DNA of 64,000 nucleotides from Leptodactylus fallax (Eukaryota; Chordata; Amphibia; Anura; Leptodactylidae), in assembly GCA_947044405.1 (NCBI GenBank), contig CAMRHE010000018.1, positions 5,146,001 through 5,210,000 on the forward strand. Direction: 5' to 3'. Positions within the stretch are counted from its first letter, which is position 1; every line of letters begins with the position of its first letter. The notes under the pieces were generated by a model that was given only the letters and a program-made list of their open reading frames with translations, was not told the origin of the DNA and made no database searches. Positions 24,390-37,390 of this stretch are shown here, piece by piece. Made by a program: the position numbers and the translations under genes.

Positions 24390-25240
24390 CATCGAAGTCT
24401 AGCTAAGATGAGATACCGTTGTGCATTGAGGCACACATATGGCATCCTGCAGCACATTTGCCCAAAAATGTCAATATATCTAGCGACCGGGCAGCTGAGA
24501 AAGTGTTGCAATCTAGTAGAGACATTCCTAGTAAACCCTTGCTGTGTGTGAGTAAGCATTATTCTGCTAAAAAATACTTATTAGAAGCCCTGCCATGAGA
24601 GGCAACACATGTGGCTGCAGGATGTCATATTGCTGAGCTGTTATTGTAGCTCGTATCACTACTAGGGATGACTGACTGTCTTATGCCATGGCTCCCCAGA
24701 TCATCACACCAGCAGTTGGGGCAGTGTGTAGCTCCACATCAAATAAAGGATTGAGGCACTCACCACAAGGTCTCCATACTGGAATGCAAACGTTGTCAGA
24801 TCCCAAAAAGAAGCTGGATTCGACGCTAAAGACAATACAGTTCAGGTCTCTAGCAGTTCAGATTTCATGTCCACGACAAAACTGCAAATGTAGTCTATGG
24901 TGGCTGGCTGACCAAATTTCCTTCTGCTAAGCATCTGGAAATGGTCCTGTCACAGACAGAGATGTGTAATGAAGGTGCAACATGTGCCTGGATGGTGGAC
25001 AAGGAAACTACGGGATCTGCTTGATCTTGTTGGCTGATCAAATGATCCCCTCTACTGGTGGTCTGTCTGAGCCATCCAGAGCCTGATTGCCATGTGTACA
25101 TGTCCTCACGTAACCAGTGCTCCCAAAACCTCCTAACAGCTAGGTTAGAATGACCTAGATGGCAAGCGATTCCTCACAATGATCATCCTGCTTCTCTCAT
25201 TCCTATGATGCCCCCTCTCAATGTCTGTCAAGTGGGCAAA
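24390..25240 (-). pseudogene. Decayed Tc1-like transposase of a distinct family
   Basis: The minus strand reads WLRQTTSRGDHLISQQDQ, then ADPVVSLSTIQAHVAPSLHI, then SVCDRTISRCLAEGNL (25081-24900). This is the helix-turn-helix region of a Tc1-type family with TSRxDRxI and TIxRRLAE signatures. Downstream (24900-24390) only scraps in several frames remain, including a possible C-terminal RYIDIFGQM. Stops and frame changes are numerous and the catalytic motifs are not recognisable. Bounding inverted repeats were not found. Confidence 0.6.
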
Positions 25241-25324
25241 AATGCCTTTGAGGGAATCAAAGCATGTTTAGCAATCAACAGTGTTCTCACCAAGAAGTAC
25301 ACTATACAAAAGTAGCGTTTGGAA

Positions 25325-25350
25325 CTTTTTTTTTTTTTTTTTTTTTTTTT
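25325..25350. repeat. T homopolymer
   Basis: A run of about 26 T in otherwise unassigned intron. Confidence 0.9.
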
Positions 25351-25886
25351 AGGGCAACAGGGGAAGCTCTTCATGTGCTTTTGTGGCAGGCCCCAGTGTC
25401 TAATGAGACCAAACCTGTAAACATTTCCATATCTACATGAGACTACATGCTGAGTTTTATAGCAAGCCGACATTTCTATCTGGATGTATTATTATTTTGT
25501 CCATGAGTGTATGCACTTAATGACATAAAAAATGTATGGAACATTTTTTTCACAATTGTGCTATGGGACTTCATATGCACAAAAGTCTTCTTCATCTCAG
25601 CAGTGCTTCTAGGAGGGAATATCTCTGTAGAGACAGAGTCTTTTTGACAATCACCAACTCTCTACTGAAGATGAGCCCTAAGAATGTCCTTATCATTGTG
25701 TTTAAGTGCTGTAAACAGGCTGAGGCTAGGCTGGACGTACACAGCTGGATCCTACGCTCTCATCAGCACGAATGAGGCCACATATGGGGAGATAACCAGC
25801 CTCTCTATTTGTTACAAGTACATTCCTTTAATTTTCTCATCTCTCAGCATAAACTGATACATTTTTAATTTGCTAAGTAAATCAGC

Positions 25887-26477
25887 ACAAGCAATTCTAC
25901 GCCACGTACAATTCTAAAACCAAACATGACAATAGGGATATTTCCTAGGTGCCCCATTACATGCTATAAGTGTCTACAATTTCCACTGCCTATGGTGGTT
26001 TCTGATATTATCTCTTGTGGACTTGGCTGACAGGTACGCGCCCCTATGCTGGAGATATTGGGGTCAGAATGGCGGGCCTTACAGCCTAACGTCATTGAAC
26101 CCCACCCCCTCGACTGTACTTTTCCATAACCTTATAATGTCAGGGGTGGGAGCATTCCTCACAGCCTCTCTCACAGTGGAGAGATATCAGTACAGAAAAT
26201 AACTGGACCGATATCTCCAGCATCGGGGCACATACTGGGAAAGCCAACAGTGGGCTGAATTCAGTGCACTGTCAGCTTTCTAGTGGTATATAACACCGCA
26301 CATCTCTGAGGACATGAAAGGCCCTCTTTAAGAAGCCCGCAAGAGATAATATCACAAACCACCACAGGAAGTGGAAATTGTAGACACTTATAGCATGTGA
26401 TGGGTTCACCTAGGAAATATCCCTATTGTCATGTTTGGTTTTAGAATTATAAGTGGCATAGAATTGCTTGTGCTGGG
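25887..26477. mobile_element. Foldback structure with about 140-bp arms around a truncated TTAA MITE
   Basis: The left arm (25887-26021) and the right arm (26332-26477) are inverted near-copies, both containing CTATAAGTGTCTACAATTTC (or its complement) and the AAACATGACAATAGGGATAT motif. Between them sits family A MITE copy 3 (26028-26331). Its right TTAA end is intact (GGCCCTCTTTAA) but its left end is missing. Confidence 0.8.
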
Positions 26478-26672
26478 GCACCGAAGTTTAGATCAATGGA
26501 AACCGCCCTCGGTGCTCCAGATTTCTCATTTGCATATTCTGAAATAAATTAATATCTCGACAACGGAGGCACAAATTATCACGGGGAAAATGTGCTACAT
26601 TGAGGTGAGCCTTACATATCTATCCGTTTTGTTAGTTTCATAAGCGTCACCCTGGTGACAGACTCCCTTTAA
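26478..26672. mobile_element. Right part of a TTAA-type MITE
   Basis: The right end GGTGACAGACTCCCTTTAA (TTAA at 26669-26672) matches, inverted, the AAAGGGAGTCTGTCA end of the element at 31939. The left boundary is not visible. Confidence 0.55.
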
Positions 26673-28980
26673 TGTATATAATAAAATGTGAATATACTGT
26701 AGCCTGTGCTTTGGTTATTTGGCAGAAGGTACAGCACCTTATTTAGTGGTTACATAGAGTATAATAGTATAACAGTACTTAGGAACTACTCTAATGTGCA
26801 TTATTTGAGACAATTATAAATGGCCTTTTGTTCTTTGCACATGAAAGAATTAATGAAAGATCTTTATCACAGCAACTACACCATACAAGATCAGCTAGAA
26901 TAGTCCTAGTTAAAGGAGCACTACTAGAAGACCTATCTTCAAGTCCCTATGGTGTATTTTATAAAACATACCCTGCTGTGAGCTGAGAGCTTCTGTACTT
27001 GTGTATTTGGGAAAGCACTGCTCACACTTCCGGTGCCATTGTTACTCTTGTAAAACTCAGCCCTAGAACAGCCAATCAGATCACTGATTTTATTTTATTT
27101 TTTTAACTTTCTGTAGATAAAAAAGAACTTCAGATTTTGGCATTACTGAAGTCCTATGTGTGTGGGGGGCCTCCCAACTTTCCCCCATTTATAACAGGGG
27201 GGAAAGAAGAGTAAAAAATTTTGAATTTTAACAACTGGAGATAAGGTGCCACTAGAGGTGTTTGACTGCCTACTGCAGTCTTTCCTATGAAAACACCTAT
27301 GATACACACTCAACTGAACTGAGTATGTATGAATCTGTATGGGGAGTCTGGCATTATAGGCGATGGCCGAACGAGCATTGGGTCAACAACTATTGAAGAT
27401 ATATGGGCAGCTTAAGTGTGTGTCTGATATAAGGAATCTAGATTGTAAGCCCAGGGGACAGGGTCAGTAAAGGGTGAAATTCACTGAATTGTTACATGTG
27501 TTGTACATGTATAAATTCTTATCAGGTCTTATTAAAATGGCTCTTTGGCATTTTTCTAGTCAATTCTAACACAGGAGTTTTAGCAAATAAGCAAAACAGA
27601 AGAGACACATTAACCTTGAAACAATTGTAGGCATGGAATTTTGGGTTTTGCCAAACCTCTAAGTAATCTGTTTTCCTCCTTCATTAAAAAAGCTCTCAGT
27701 AATTCTCTTTAAGGACTCTGTACTTTTTTAATGTCTCTGTATACCAGGTACTAGATCACATACAAGAAGTAAATTAAATTCACAATAGCAGTAATACTTC
27801 AAAAAGCTGTCAGTAAACAGTCTACTGTCTTTTTCCTCAGGGACCTCAGATTCTGATAAGAAACCGCTTTTCTTACTTTTCCATTTCAAAACTATCTGTG
27901 ATGATACGAGTTATCTGGAGAGTTATAAAATGCCTTCTCCTAAAAGAAACGTACACTCATTTGTGCTGATAAAAACTGTTTATGTGATCTATTGTGAGGA
28001 TAAATCTGATTTATGCTCCTGTAAATGCAACATTTACATATGTGAGGAACGTTGCAATGTAGCATCTCAGCAAGACATTTCAGAGCCCAGCAATGATTCA
28101 GTTCTCCCGCACTTTCAGTACTGTATTTGTTGATGCTAAATTGAATTACTAGAATTCTTAACTTGCTATAGACTCCTGGGTGATCTCTCTCTTACAGATG
28201 ATCAGAGCCATGCAAATCATGGAAATAATACTATTATTCCATATAGATTGACTTGACTTAGATACAGAGACAGAAGGTTGTTGACAGTGTGTGCCAGAGA
28301 TACTTTATAGGGACAAGGTTGTACAGCACAGAACTCATAGGGCAGGTCAATCGCAAGAAGATGCATTTGCAAATAAAACACTGTATAGTGACAGGTGTCA
28401 TTGTTAATATCAATGAAAATGCAGGGATAGTCCTCCAGTCTATCACAGTCTAGACAGTATTGCTGCCATGATAAAAAGATCATTTACAGTGGCAATAAAG
28501 TCAAAGGGCAGAAATAATGTGAAAGCCTAAACTATTCAAGGTCATCTACTGTGCGTAAGAGTTCTCTAAATCCTCCACATTTTTAGGTTTTGATGCATTT
28601 TGAAATTCATGTAAAAACTCCCAACACTTAAAGCCTTTATAATAATTTATAGCATGTATATTTTTAATAATTCTTTTTTGTGCTGTCAGGCTGAACAGGG
28701 AGATGACACATATGGCTCTATGTCCAAAAAGACATGCAATAATCCTCCTCTGACAGTATACCTATTGGTGTCTAGTGGAAGGAGATCGATGCTGGGGGTA
28801 CCTGCTCCTCAGTTCAGTCAAGGACTTAGGCATGACTTTAAGCTACTGCACATTATATCACATAAATCCCCCAGTGTAATAGTACAGTTAGTAATGTCTC
28901 CTCCTACCGGGAAGTTTTACATCAGGAATTGAAAATAAAAACACAGAACTGGAAAAGGGGTCCATTGTATCAGTGGGAAG
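26673..28980. other. Unassigned intron
   Basis: No recognisable transposon termini, coding domain or tandem array. The 92-codon frame at 28654-28932 has no familiar domain and no splice context that would make it an exon. Confidence 0.45.
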
Positions 28981-29735
28981 GACAGTGAGATATTATATTG
29001 AGCGAGGAGTGCAGGACGGTGTTATATGGAATGCAGGGGACAGTGAGACACGATACAGAGTGAGGGGGGAGTGAGGTGGTACATGAGGACACTGATGTTT
29101 TATATCAAGAGAGAATGATGACAGTAGTACAGCATAGAGAGGGAGGACAGTTGAATACAATATAGAAGGAGGCAGTGGAGTAGCATATACAAGTAGAACA
29201 GTGGTACAGGATATGAAGGGAGGACAGTGGTATTGCATATAGAGGGGGCAGTGGTGTAGTATATGGAAGGAGAACAGTGGAATGGCACAAGGAGGAGGAC
29301 AGTGGTATAGTTTATAGAAGGAAGACAATGGTATATTATATAGAGAGAGGACAGTGATATGACACATGAAGGGAGGACAGGTATAGCATATAAAGGGAGG
29401 ACAGTGGTATTGCATATAGAGGGGGCAGTGGTGTAGCATATGGAAGGAGAACAGTGGAATGGCACAAGGAGGGAGGACAGTGGTATAGTTTATAGAAGGA
29501 AGACAATGGTATATTATATAGAGAGAGGACAGTGATATGACACATGAAGGGAGGACAGGTAAAGCATATAAAGGGAGGACATTGGTATGGCACATGGAGT
29601 GAGGATGGCATATAGAGGAAAGACAGTGTTAAGGCATATAGAGGAAGGACATTGGTATAGCATATAGAGGGAGGACAGTGGTGTAACACATGGAGGGGGA
29701 ACTTTGGTATGGCACATGGAGAGAGGACTCACATA
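28981..29735. repeat. GA-rich minisatellite with 177-bp higher-order period
   Basis: Imperfect units of about 25-32 bp (AGGACAGTGGTAT...CATATAGAGGG type) repeat throughout. The same six-unit block occurs twice 177 bp apart (for example ACAGTGGTATTGCATATAG at 29224 and at 29401), so part of the array grew by block duplication. Long frames without stops on the minus strand are products of the repeat. Confidence 0.9.
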
Positions 29736-29739
29736 ACAT

Positions 29740-31158
29740 GAGTGAAGACGTTTTGTAGTATCTAAAGAGAAAAAGAACAGTACTGGGCTCTGATAATATT
29801 TTGTGGCTGGATATTTACAGGGTCTGTTTTGGGGTTTAAAAATAATTCAGAGGTCTGGGGTCTAAACTAATGTACAGTAATGGTCATCTAGGGTCAGACA
29901 ATGATAAAGCTGCCTGAATACAGTATATTTAGCCATGCCTCTTTATATAAGGTACATCCTCAAAAGGCCACTCTTCTTTTTGTGTAACCAATACATCAAG
30001 TAACACCATATACCATGACAAACTCTCCCAGGTTGATAACTCTGTATTTTGTATACTTATATTTCCTGCACTTTTGAAGTTCTATTGAGAAGTCTGTGGG
30101 GGAGAAACAAAAAAAAAAAAAAAAAAAAAAACTACAAACCTTTAGCATCCTACATTTTGCTAAAAATAACGCTGATCCCAAAAGCGGTACTAATATACCA
30201 CAAAACTACTAAAATGCTGTATACATCTTGTATTCAACTCCCCAGAATCCACAGAACAAGGGATTACAACACTGCTATTTCTCTGTCTGCTATATTCAAC
30301 ATACAATACATGCATTTTTATGGTGGTTGGTGCTGACACCATATATACCTATAACAAGATTGTAACACATTGTAACACAAAAATAAAGTTGCTGGGAAAT
30401 TAGCCAGCTTTGGCCAGATATATTTAATCTACAGTCAAAATATACTAATATGCCAATCATAATACCAGATAGCATAAAACAACAGTAGAATGCTCAATAC
30501 ATAGCAGCAGAAACAATATATTTTACAACTTTGTCTGCCAACTGTGGCAAGAAACCTTTGAAGACTTCACATACACTAAAAAGAATTCAACTTTGGAAAC
30601 AGGAAAACTTTTCTCTAGTTTTCTCTATCTTTGCAGATTTTGGCAATACATTTCCTGACTACGATGTTAATTATTCAGACATCATAACTAATTGAATGTC
30701 AAAATGATTAAGAGTTACTTTCCAATGGAATGGAAAGAACAGACAAATACAAGGCAGTGAAAACTGCAACCCTCTGTGTCATAGAGAAATGAAATGTGGT
30801 TTAATTGCCTATTAAAAAAGTCTGTAAAAGAAGAGACGATAAGGCCATTCCGAAAAGAAGAATTTTGGGGTACATGGATGAAGAGGTCACATGGAGGTTG
30901 TCATCATCTGACTACGGAAATGGCATTTAGGTTCATGGAGGATTTAATTTGTTCAGTCGTTTTATTACATAGGGCTTAGAGCTGCCCATACAGTGCACAC
31001 TAAAACAAAAGTAGTTTGATATGGCTGATTTCAGCTATCATTTGGAAATTAAACGCAACTAATGTCTGACAACAGAAAAATGTTCTACATGGCTCGATTG
31101 CCACAATATAGATAATCATTTGCCACTTTGCATAAGCCTACTGTGTTGTTTTACCTTT
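29740..31158. other. Unassigned intron
   Basis: The only notable element is an A-run at about 30110-30130. Otherwise AT-rich with no recognisable coding or repeat boundary. Confidence 0.45.
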
Positions 31159-31166
31159 TTCTATGC

Positions 31167-31648
31167 CAGTCATTCTCAACCTTTTCAAGCCAAGTACCCC
31201 CTCGTGAAAAAAGTTTCAACCTAGAACCCCCAACAGACGCTGTGGTGTCCATCATGTGACAGATCCTGCTCCCAATATCAAGTAAGGAAGAAATACTGGC
31301 ACGCATAGCACGCCAAGCAAATCCTTTTGCTTGTGGGGGAACCTGTGGCAGGCACGCACAAAGTTCTGACGGTCTTTTAACTTTCAACTAGCTTATCACA
31401 CATCAGATGAAAGATCAGAAGCTATTTGCCTATTCAGCACAGACTACCCACTGATGTAGAGGAGACCTGTTTGGTAGCCACTGCGTCTCAGTATTTGTAG
31501 ACGGGGGAAGGGGGGGGGGGGGTCATGCGACACTAGCCCTCCAGGAGCCCAGAACCTGAGCACTTACTAAATCTGCCACTTCCAGAGCAGTGGTTCTCTG
31601 GCATGGTGCATACCCTGGGGTACACATACCATAGGTTGAAAACCACTG
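31167..31648. mobile_element. Non-autonomous hAT element (482 bp)
   Basis: The left end CAGTCATTCTCAACC and, inverted, CAGTGGTTTTCAACC are hAT-type TIRs. The flanks TTCTATGC (31159-31166) and ATCTATGC (31649-31656) are an 8-bp TSD with one mismatch. A G-run (31504-31522) lies inside. No transposase. Confidence 0.82.
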
Positions 31649-31938
31649 ATCTATGCCAAGGGGCTGAGAGAATGGCTTGTTCTTAAGAGGTACAATACTC
31701 TTGGGAGGGGCTTCTCAGCACCAAACCCATACCAACACTGTCTTCTGGTGTGCTTACTGCATATCACAAGACAGAATTTTATTCATAAAGGTAAACATCC
31801 ATATTATCTAAATAAGAATAGACCCATTTGAAGATGAAGTTTATCCCTGACATCATTATAGTATATCTGTAATATCACTTGACATATATATGTATACATA
31901 GAAGTACAGTATGGACTATAACGTATTTATTTTAAAAG

Positions 31939-32849
31939 TTAAAGGGAGTCTGTCAGCAGAAAAATGAGTATCAAACTAACGATAGTACCTTGTAGGGCTA
32001 CTTCTACGCTTTCCAAAGATACCTTTCTTATTCTAAATTGCATCTTCATTTTGATGAGAATCATGATTTTATTCTTATACAAATTTAAAGGGAGTCACCT
32101 ACACTTAAAGGGGTTGTCCAGGCAAAATGGACAACCCTTTTAATGTTTAAATCAGCTGGGGGCAGTGAAACAAATAAAAAAAAAAATGCATACTCACTTG
32201 TCCCCATTGCTCAGGTGTCCTCCCGTTTGTTCCGGTTCTTCTGCTCCAGCGGTGTGTTCTGGTCCTGCAATGTCACTACCTGGGTCCTCTTCCTGAGGCT
32301 GCTGATTGACCTGAGCATGTCACCACTGAGGCCAATCAGGAGCTTCAGCTGAACGCCGTAAGTGACCAAGGAGACGCCGCCGGAGCAGAAGAACCGGGAC
32401 ACGCAGGAGGACACCGGAGCAATTAGAACAAGTGAGTATGCATTTTTTTTCTGTTTCACTGTCCCCAGCTGATTTAAACATTAAAAGGGATGTCCATTTT
32501 TACCAGGACAACCCCTATAAGGGGCGAGTCTTCTCCTGCCTGGGCTTCGCTCTCTGCTCCAGAAAATCGACTAACTGCAGATAAAGCATGACAAAGTACA
32601 AGATGTCACTCAAATAATGAGGGGAGGAACTGGGCAGTAGTTGGGGTCAATCTACAGCAGAGAGCAAAGCTCCAGCAGGAGAAGAAACATCCCTAAAGCC
32701 CTTCTGACCTAATTTGCATAACAGTAATTTTCATGAAAACAGAGCTGCAATGCAGAATAATAAACGCATTTTGGTCAGGTGTAGAAGCAGCTCTACAAGG
32801 TACTGTCATTAGTCTGATACCCATTTTCCTACTGACAGACTCCCTTTAA
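31939..32849. mobile_element. TTAA-flanked palindromic MITE, family E, with a nested MITE
   Basis: TTAA lies at 31939-31942 and 32846-32849. The arms AAAGGGAGTCTGTCAGCAG and, inverted, AAAGGGAGTCTGTCAGTAG continue as inverted copies for over 100 bp (CCTTGTAG...GCTACTTCTAC). The second TTAA element at 32105-32520 splits the left half. Confidence 0.82.
32105..32520. mobile_element. Nested palindromic TTAA-type MITE
   Basis: It starts TTAAAGGGGTTGTCCAGG and ends CCAGGACAACCCCTATAA. Inverted arms carry GCATACTCACTTG, CTTCTGCTCC and their complements. It sits inside the element at 31939-32849 and is therefore younger than it. Confidence 0.78.
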
Positions 32850-33958
32850 CCCCCCCCCCCCCAAAAAAAAAGCCCAACATAACATCAGTTCTAAATAAAT
32901 AAATATGCAGATTTCACCTATTATTTTGAAGTACGCAGATTTATGGCAAAATCTATTATTCAATATGTAGAATAACAGGTGTATTTTTCAAGTCATATTG
33001 GGTAAAGAATCTATATTATGTGAACATGCCTTTATAGTTACACACTACTGCCAAATGCACCTCTGTATCCCTGTCAGAATGTGCTGACTGGGGTCACATT
33101 CAGGCGCACTAGAAGGTAAGATACAATTCTCCACTGGTGTACACGTCAGATTTGACAGGTCAGAGATGAAGAATAACAGCTGGATTTAATTTACATGTTA
33201 CGCATTTACAGTCCAGGAGACACATGTAAAAAAGTGAGAAAACTGAACTGATTTTGACCCCGGAAATCTCACTAAGGTCTGCAGTGGAAAATGTCTTTTA
33301 TATGAGCAGGATGCTTCGTGGTGATCACTTGCATACAGTGAGCCTGCAGCAAAGTATAGCATGCTTTATAAGGCAACCTAATCCGGATACATTCAATTTA
33401 GCCCTGTCACACTCTTTAACAACTGCCCATTGCTATATCAAGCTTTTCATTTCTACATCTTGTCATATATATATTATACCTGACATTAGATAACATGGCA
33501 ACATAAACCTTAGGACTGGTTATGGACAGGTGTTAGCTCGCTATGTGTCAAGCGCTGACAGTATCAGTCAGGGGCCCACTACTATGCCCTGTCTTATTAT
33601 ATGGGTAAAAGTGGGCCTGTGGACCCATCAGATGCTGGGTATTTGGGTGTTCTTTGATAAACTGGAGATATTCTAGAGGAAGTAAACAGTAAATTTTATT
33701 TTTTGCCTTAGTTCTTGTACCCATAAAGTTTTATGGGGCTCTATTTCATATGGCGGTATACTGAGGTATTGCAAATACATCTTGTAAATGTGGCATGCTT
33801 CATCAGATACTGTATAATGTATTACTTACAGTATTAATGGTTTAGGAGACAATATCCCTCTAATACAGGACCATAATAAACGCACATTTTTTGATCATCT
33901 CAAGAATGCTCCAAGTAGTTCTCGGAAATCTTATCTATAACCATGTGGATATAGTATA
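32850..33958. other. Unassigned intron
   Basis: It begins with a C-run and A-run (32850-32871). No element or coding sequence is recognised. Confidence 0.45.
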
Positions 33959-33966
33959 TATCATCC

Positions 33967-34372
33967 CAGGGCTGTGGAGTCGGAGTCGGAGTCGTGGAGT
34001 CGGTGCCTATTTTGGTGGAGTCGGAGTCGGTATAAAATGGACCGACTCCGACTCCCAAAATATATAATAAATTGGTACAGTTAGTAGTACAATGCAGTAT
34101 GTGCTGAATATATTTTCATAAGAATTTGGGAAAATGATGAAATGTTGAAAATGATGAAATGTCCTGTAAAGGTCTGTTCTATTACTCATATAATGATGGG
34201 ACTGAGTTCTGAGTGAACCTATAAGGTTTAGCAGTGCCAGGGCTGTGGAGTCGGAGTCGTGGAGTCGGAGTCGGTGCCTATTTTGGTGGAGTCGGAGTTG
34301 GAGTCGGAGTCAGGGGAAATTGAGGAGTCGGAGTCGGAGTCGGGGCTTTGGCGTACCGACTCCACAGCCCTG
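33967..34372. mobile_element. hAT-type MITE with GGAGTC repeats (406 bp)
   Basis: A perfect 8-bp TSD, TATCATCC, lies at 33959-33966 and 34373-34380. The termini CAGGGCTGTGGAGTCGG and, inverted, the same sequence are perfect TIRs. The interior contains several short GGAGTC tandem runs, and part of the left end is duplicated near 34238. Confidence 0.9.
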
Positions 34373-34380
34373 TATCATCC

Positions 34381-35872
34381 TGTAGTTTCTGGCTGCTAAC
34401 CTGTAAGAAAATAAGCAAGATAGGGATCGCTGCGGTAGTCCCTTCCCTGTCTCTGCACACTTTCAGCAAAGTGACTATAACCCTGTTTCTTGTTCTCCAA
34501 TCAATCTATTTGAGAAAAGACCGGAGTAAGGGGGGCAGTCTGGGATATTACATTTTACGGTATCGTTCAGTTGATTTAATATATTTTAAGCTTTGAAATA
34601 AAGGATAAGTTTTAATATACCGCTCGCTTTTCTCTAATCTGGTGGCACATGAGGCAGTCTTCATACTGCCTCCTGCTCACAGTGTGAGTCCTCTCTCTCA
34701 ATAATGGTGGCAAATAACATGAAGGGTGCAGCTAATAGCCTCCCGTCCGCTCTATGTGAAGCCTTCACAGATACATACAGTAAGTTTTACAGCACTAGGA
34801 TTTGCTGTTCTGTACTTATTAATACCCAGCTTTAAAAAGTAAACCTCACACTGCTCTCTATACATCATGCCAATACCAGCAAAATGGAGAGAGTGCCTTG
34901 AGGCGGTGGGTGGCATAACTACTATCCATTTGAAATACGACCTTGGTTTGATTTATTTCTCCAAATAAATACATAAAAAGTCAACTGAGATCTTTATAGG
35001 AGTTTTTCTTTCCTTTCAAGAAAAAAAAAAAAACGCCTTTAAATAAAATGCAAACCCACACACATCAATTCGCACATTTTTTCTCCATCATTCCTTTCAC
35101 AATAAATGGAGTAAGCAATCGAATGGAAAAGGCTGACCTTATTTTTTCTGTGTATGTGTGTTTTTTTTTATAAAGTGAATTATTGATTAAAACATTACAG
35201 ACTTGGCTGAGCACTGCGGCAATGATTACTGCTAAGAAATGGACCTTCTCCAACTTATTGAGAGTTTAATTGTGTCCTTATGAAATATTTTTTTCAGCAA
35301 GCCCTTTACTTGTATCGTGCTTCTCAAACATGAAATACATACAGAAAGATGCCATGTAACTGCAGATGACAGGGATAATTATTATTAGACATGGTATTTT
35401 TACACTGAACACATGCTCAGTAAGTTCACCATATGCAAGTGACTGTATAAAGAGTACGATCCCCTAGGCTACACATAGATGTGTCAATCTGTCCATATAG
35501 TCATGAAAGGGGCCAGAAATGACATATATAGCTACGTTACATGCACTTTCCATAGTTTCTCCTATTATCTCAGGTCAAATGCTTGTTCTATCAGCAACGT
35601 CTGAGGTACAACCCAATTACCACAAGTGAATTAAGGAACACATTTCTAGTGGTTGAACCACATCTTAGCCCCTGCAACATATCATTAACTTTCACCTTTG
35701 AACATATAGAACATTATTGTACCAATTAGTGCTTACAATCTTAAGATGTAAAAAGTGACAAATGATGAGGAATCGCTCTCTTTTTATGGCTTCTATGTGG
35801 CATACAATGCCCTTTCATACGAGGACACTGAAGGTATGAAGTTTGTATGTTTTCCCTTTCTTGTCATATTAT
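34381..35872. other. Unassigned intron
   Basis: No transposon ends, exons or tandem arrays recognised. A short A-run lies at about 35020-35033. Confidence 0.45.
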
Positions 35873-36200
35873 TTATTTATTGTTGCTTACTTATATAGCA
35901 CCATCATATTCCGCAGTACTTTACAGACATCTTTAATCGCTGTCCCATATAGGACTAACAATCTGAATTCCTTATCAGTATGTCTTTGGATTCTGGGAGG
36001 AAACCAGAGTAACCGGAGGAAACCCATGTAAACACAGGGAGAACATACAAGCTCCTTGCAGATATAAATTTTTCTTGTACACTACAAAATAAACATACTG
36101 ATAGGGTGAGGTCCTATCCGGCCATAGTGTGTCTGAGATAGGAAAATAAGACTGCAAGCCTCGGTACTGTGCTGCAGCATATGTTGGCGCTATGATTTTC
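35873..36200. repeat. SINE/LINE-tail family, longer copy
   Basis: CTTATATAGCACCATCATATT, then CTTTGGATTCTGGGAGGAAA and AACACAGGGAGAACATACAA, ending near GTTGGCGCTATG. The same order of blocks occurs at 63640-63860. This is a common vertebrate interspersed repeat, but I cannot name the family precisely. Confidence 0.65.
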
Positions 36201-36439
36201 TTCATACTTTCTCTTCTCCTATTATCCCTGTCAGCTTGTTCTGTCAGCAGTGACTGAGAAATACTGCAGGGATAACTTATAAAAGTGAATAACGGAACAC
36301 TTTTCTAGCCAGTGCTACTAATTTTTAGCCTTCAAAAACATATTATTATTGTTCATCTTCATTTAAACTACTGTATATTCTGGCCAGTTTAATAAGTTTT
36401 TATTGTTATGACTCAAAATACAGCTGCTACTTTAACAAC

Positions 36440-36765
36440 TCAAAGAGGTTTTCGGTGACTTACATATTGATGGAATCCTTAGGATAAGTCCCCAATATGT
36501 GATTGTTAAAGATCTGTCAGTCAGCTGTTTGTGGAGACAGCAGCACTCAGGACTGCCTCATCCCTTTGCCCTGTTGTCATATTCATCAGTAACATGGTAC
36601 AGCAGCAGCTCAGTACCATTAAAGTGAATGGGGATGAGCTGCAATACCAAGTGCAGCCCCTACTCAATGAACCAGTACTCATCTAAACATTTTAATCAGC
36701 TGATCAATGGGGTCCCAGGTATTGGACCCTCTTCAATCACATATTAATGAGGAAAACCTCTTTCC
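36440..36765. repeat. Interspersed repeat related to 8881-9200
   Basis: GATCTGTCAGTCAGCTGTTT...CAGCTCAGTACCATTAAAGT...AATGGGGTCCCAGGTATTGG has the order of blocks of a frequent non-coding repeat. Termini are not sharp. Confidence 0.4.
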
Positions 36766-37155
36766 CTTGCATTGAGGCAATTCTCTTTCAGCCATCTGTA
36801 TTGTATAGTTGCTAGCTGTGGATGGAGAAATAAATCTGGCTTAGGTCACTTCAAAACTGAATTACAACTTCAGTGTGGGGCCGAAGTTCTTGGTGTGCCA
36901 ACCATCTTATGCCTATCCCCAAAATGTCACAGGCAGATTTACTAACGAAATTGCGCCAGACATCTGTGGCAATCTGCGCCAACTATACCACATTATTTTA
37001 GACAACAACTTTTTTTTAGACATTTTTTGTGCTTTCTTCAGCAAATGAATGATGCTTAGCAGAAAAACGTCAGGTCTTAAGATGTTTCACAGTGCACCAA
37101 AATATGTGCTAACATTTGCCCAAGTACTAGGTGTCACAAACTTAGGCTAAATAGT

Positions 37156-37390
37156 TTAAAGGGGTTGTCCGAGACCCAGGGGTGAAAGGATAGGTCATTA
37201 ATATCACATTAGCTGATTCGGCACTGCCCTCTGATCCCAAATCTTTGCAGTACATATTGTATAAGACCTTATGTAACAGCAACTCCCTCCATGACAGGAC
37301 TGAGTGCAATTCTGCTGTATGGCTTTAGTGGGGACAGCTCATGACAATCCCACTCTGACTGATAAACATTTATAATAGAAGTTGTTTTTT
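37156..37390. repeat. Truncated TTAA-type repeat
   Basis: TTAAAGGGGTTGTCCGAGAC at the left is the shared terminus of several MITEs here. No matching right end is visible. Confidence 0.45.

Noticed and set aside
28654..28932. Possible short exon or small protein gene (92 codons)
   Set aside because: No known domain, flanked by low-complexity sequence, and no supporting splice sites or codon pattern.
28993..29595. 200-codon open frame on the minus strand (Cys/Pro/Leu-rich)
   Set aside because: It is the translation of the GA-rich minisatellite. Its repeats follow the DNA period, overlapping frames are also open, and there is no start context or domain.
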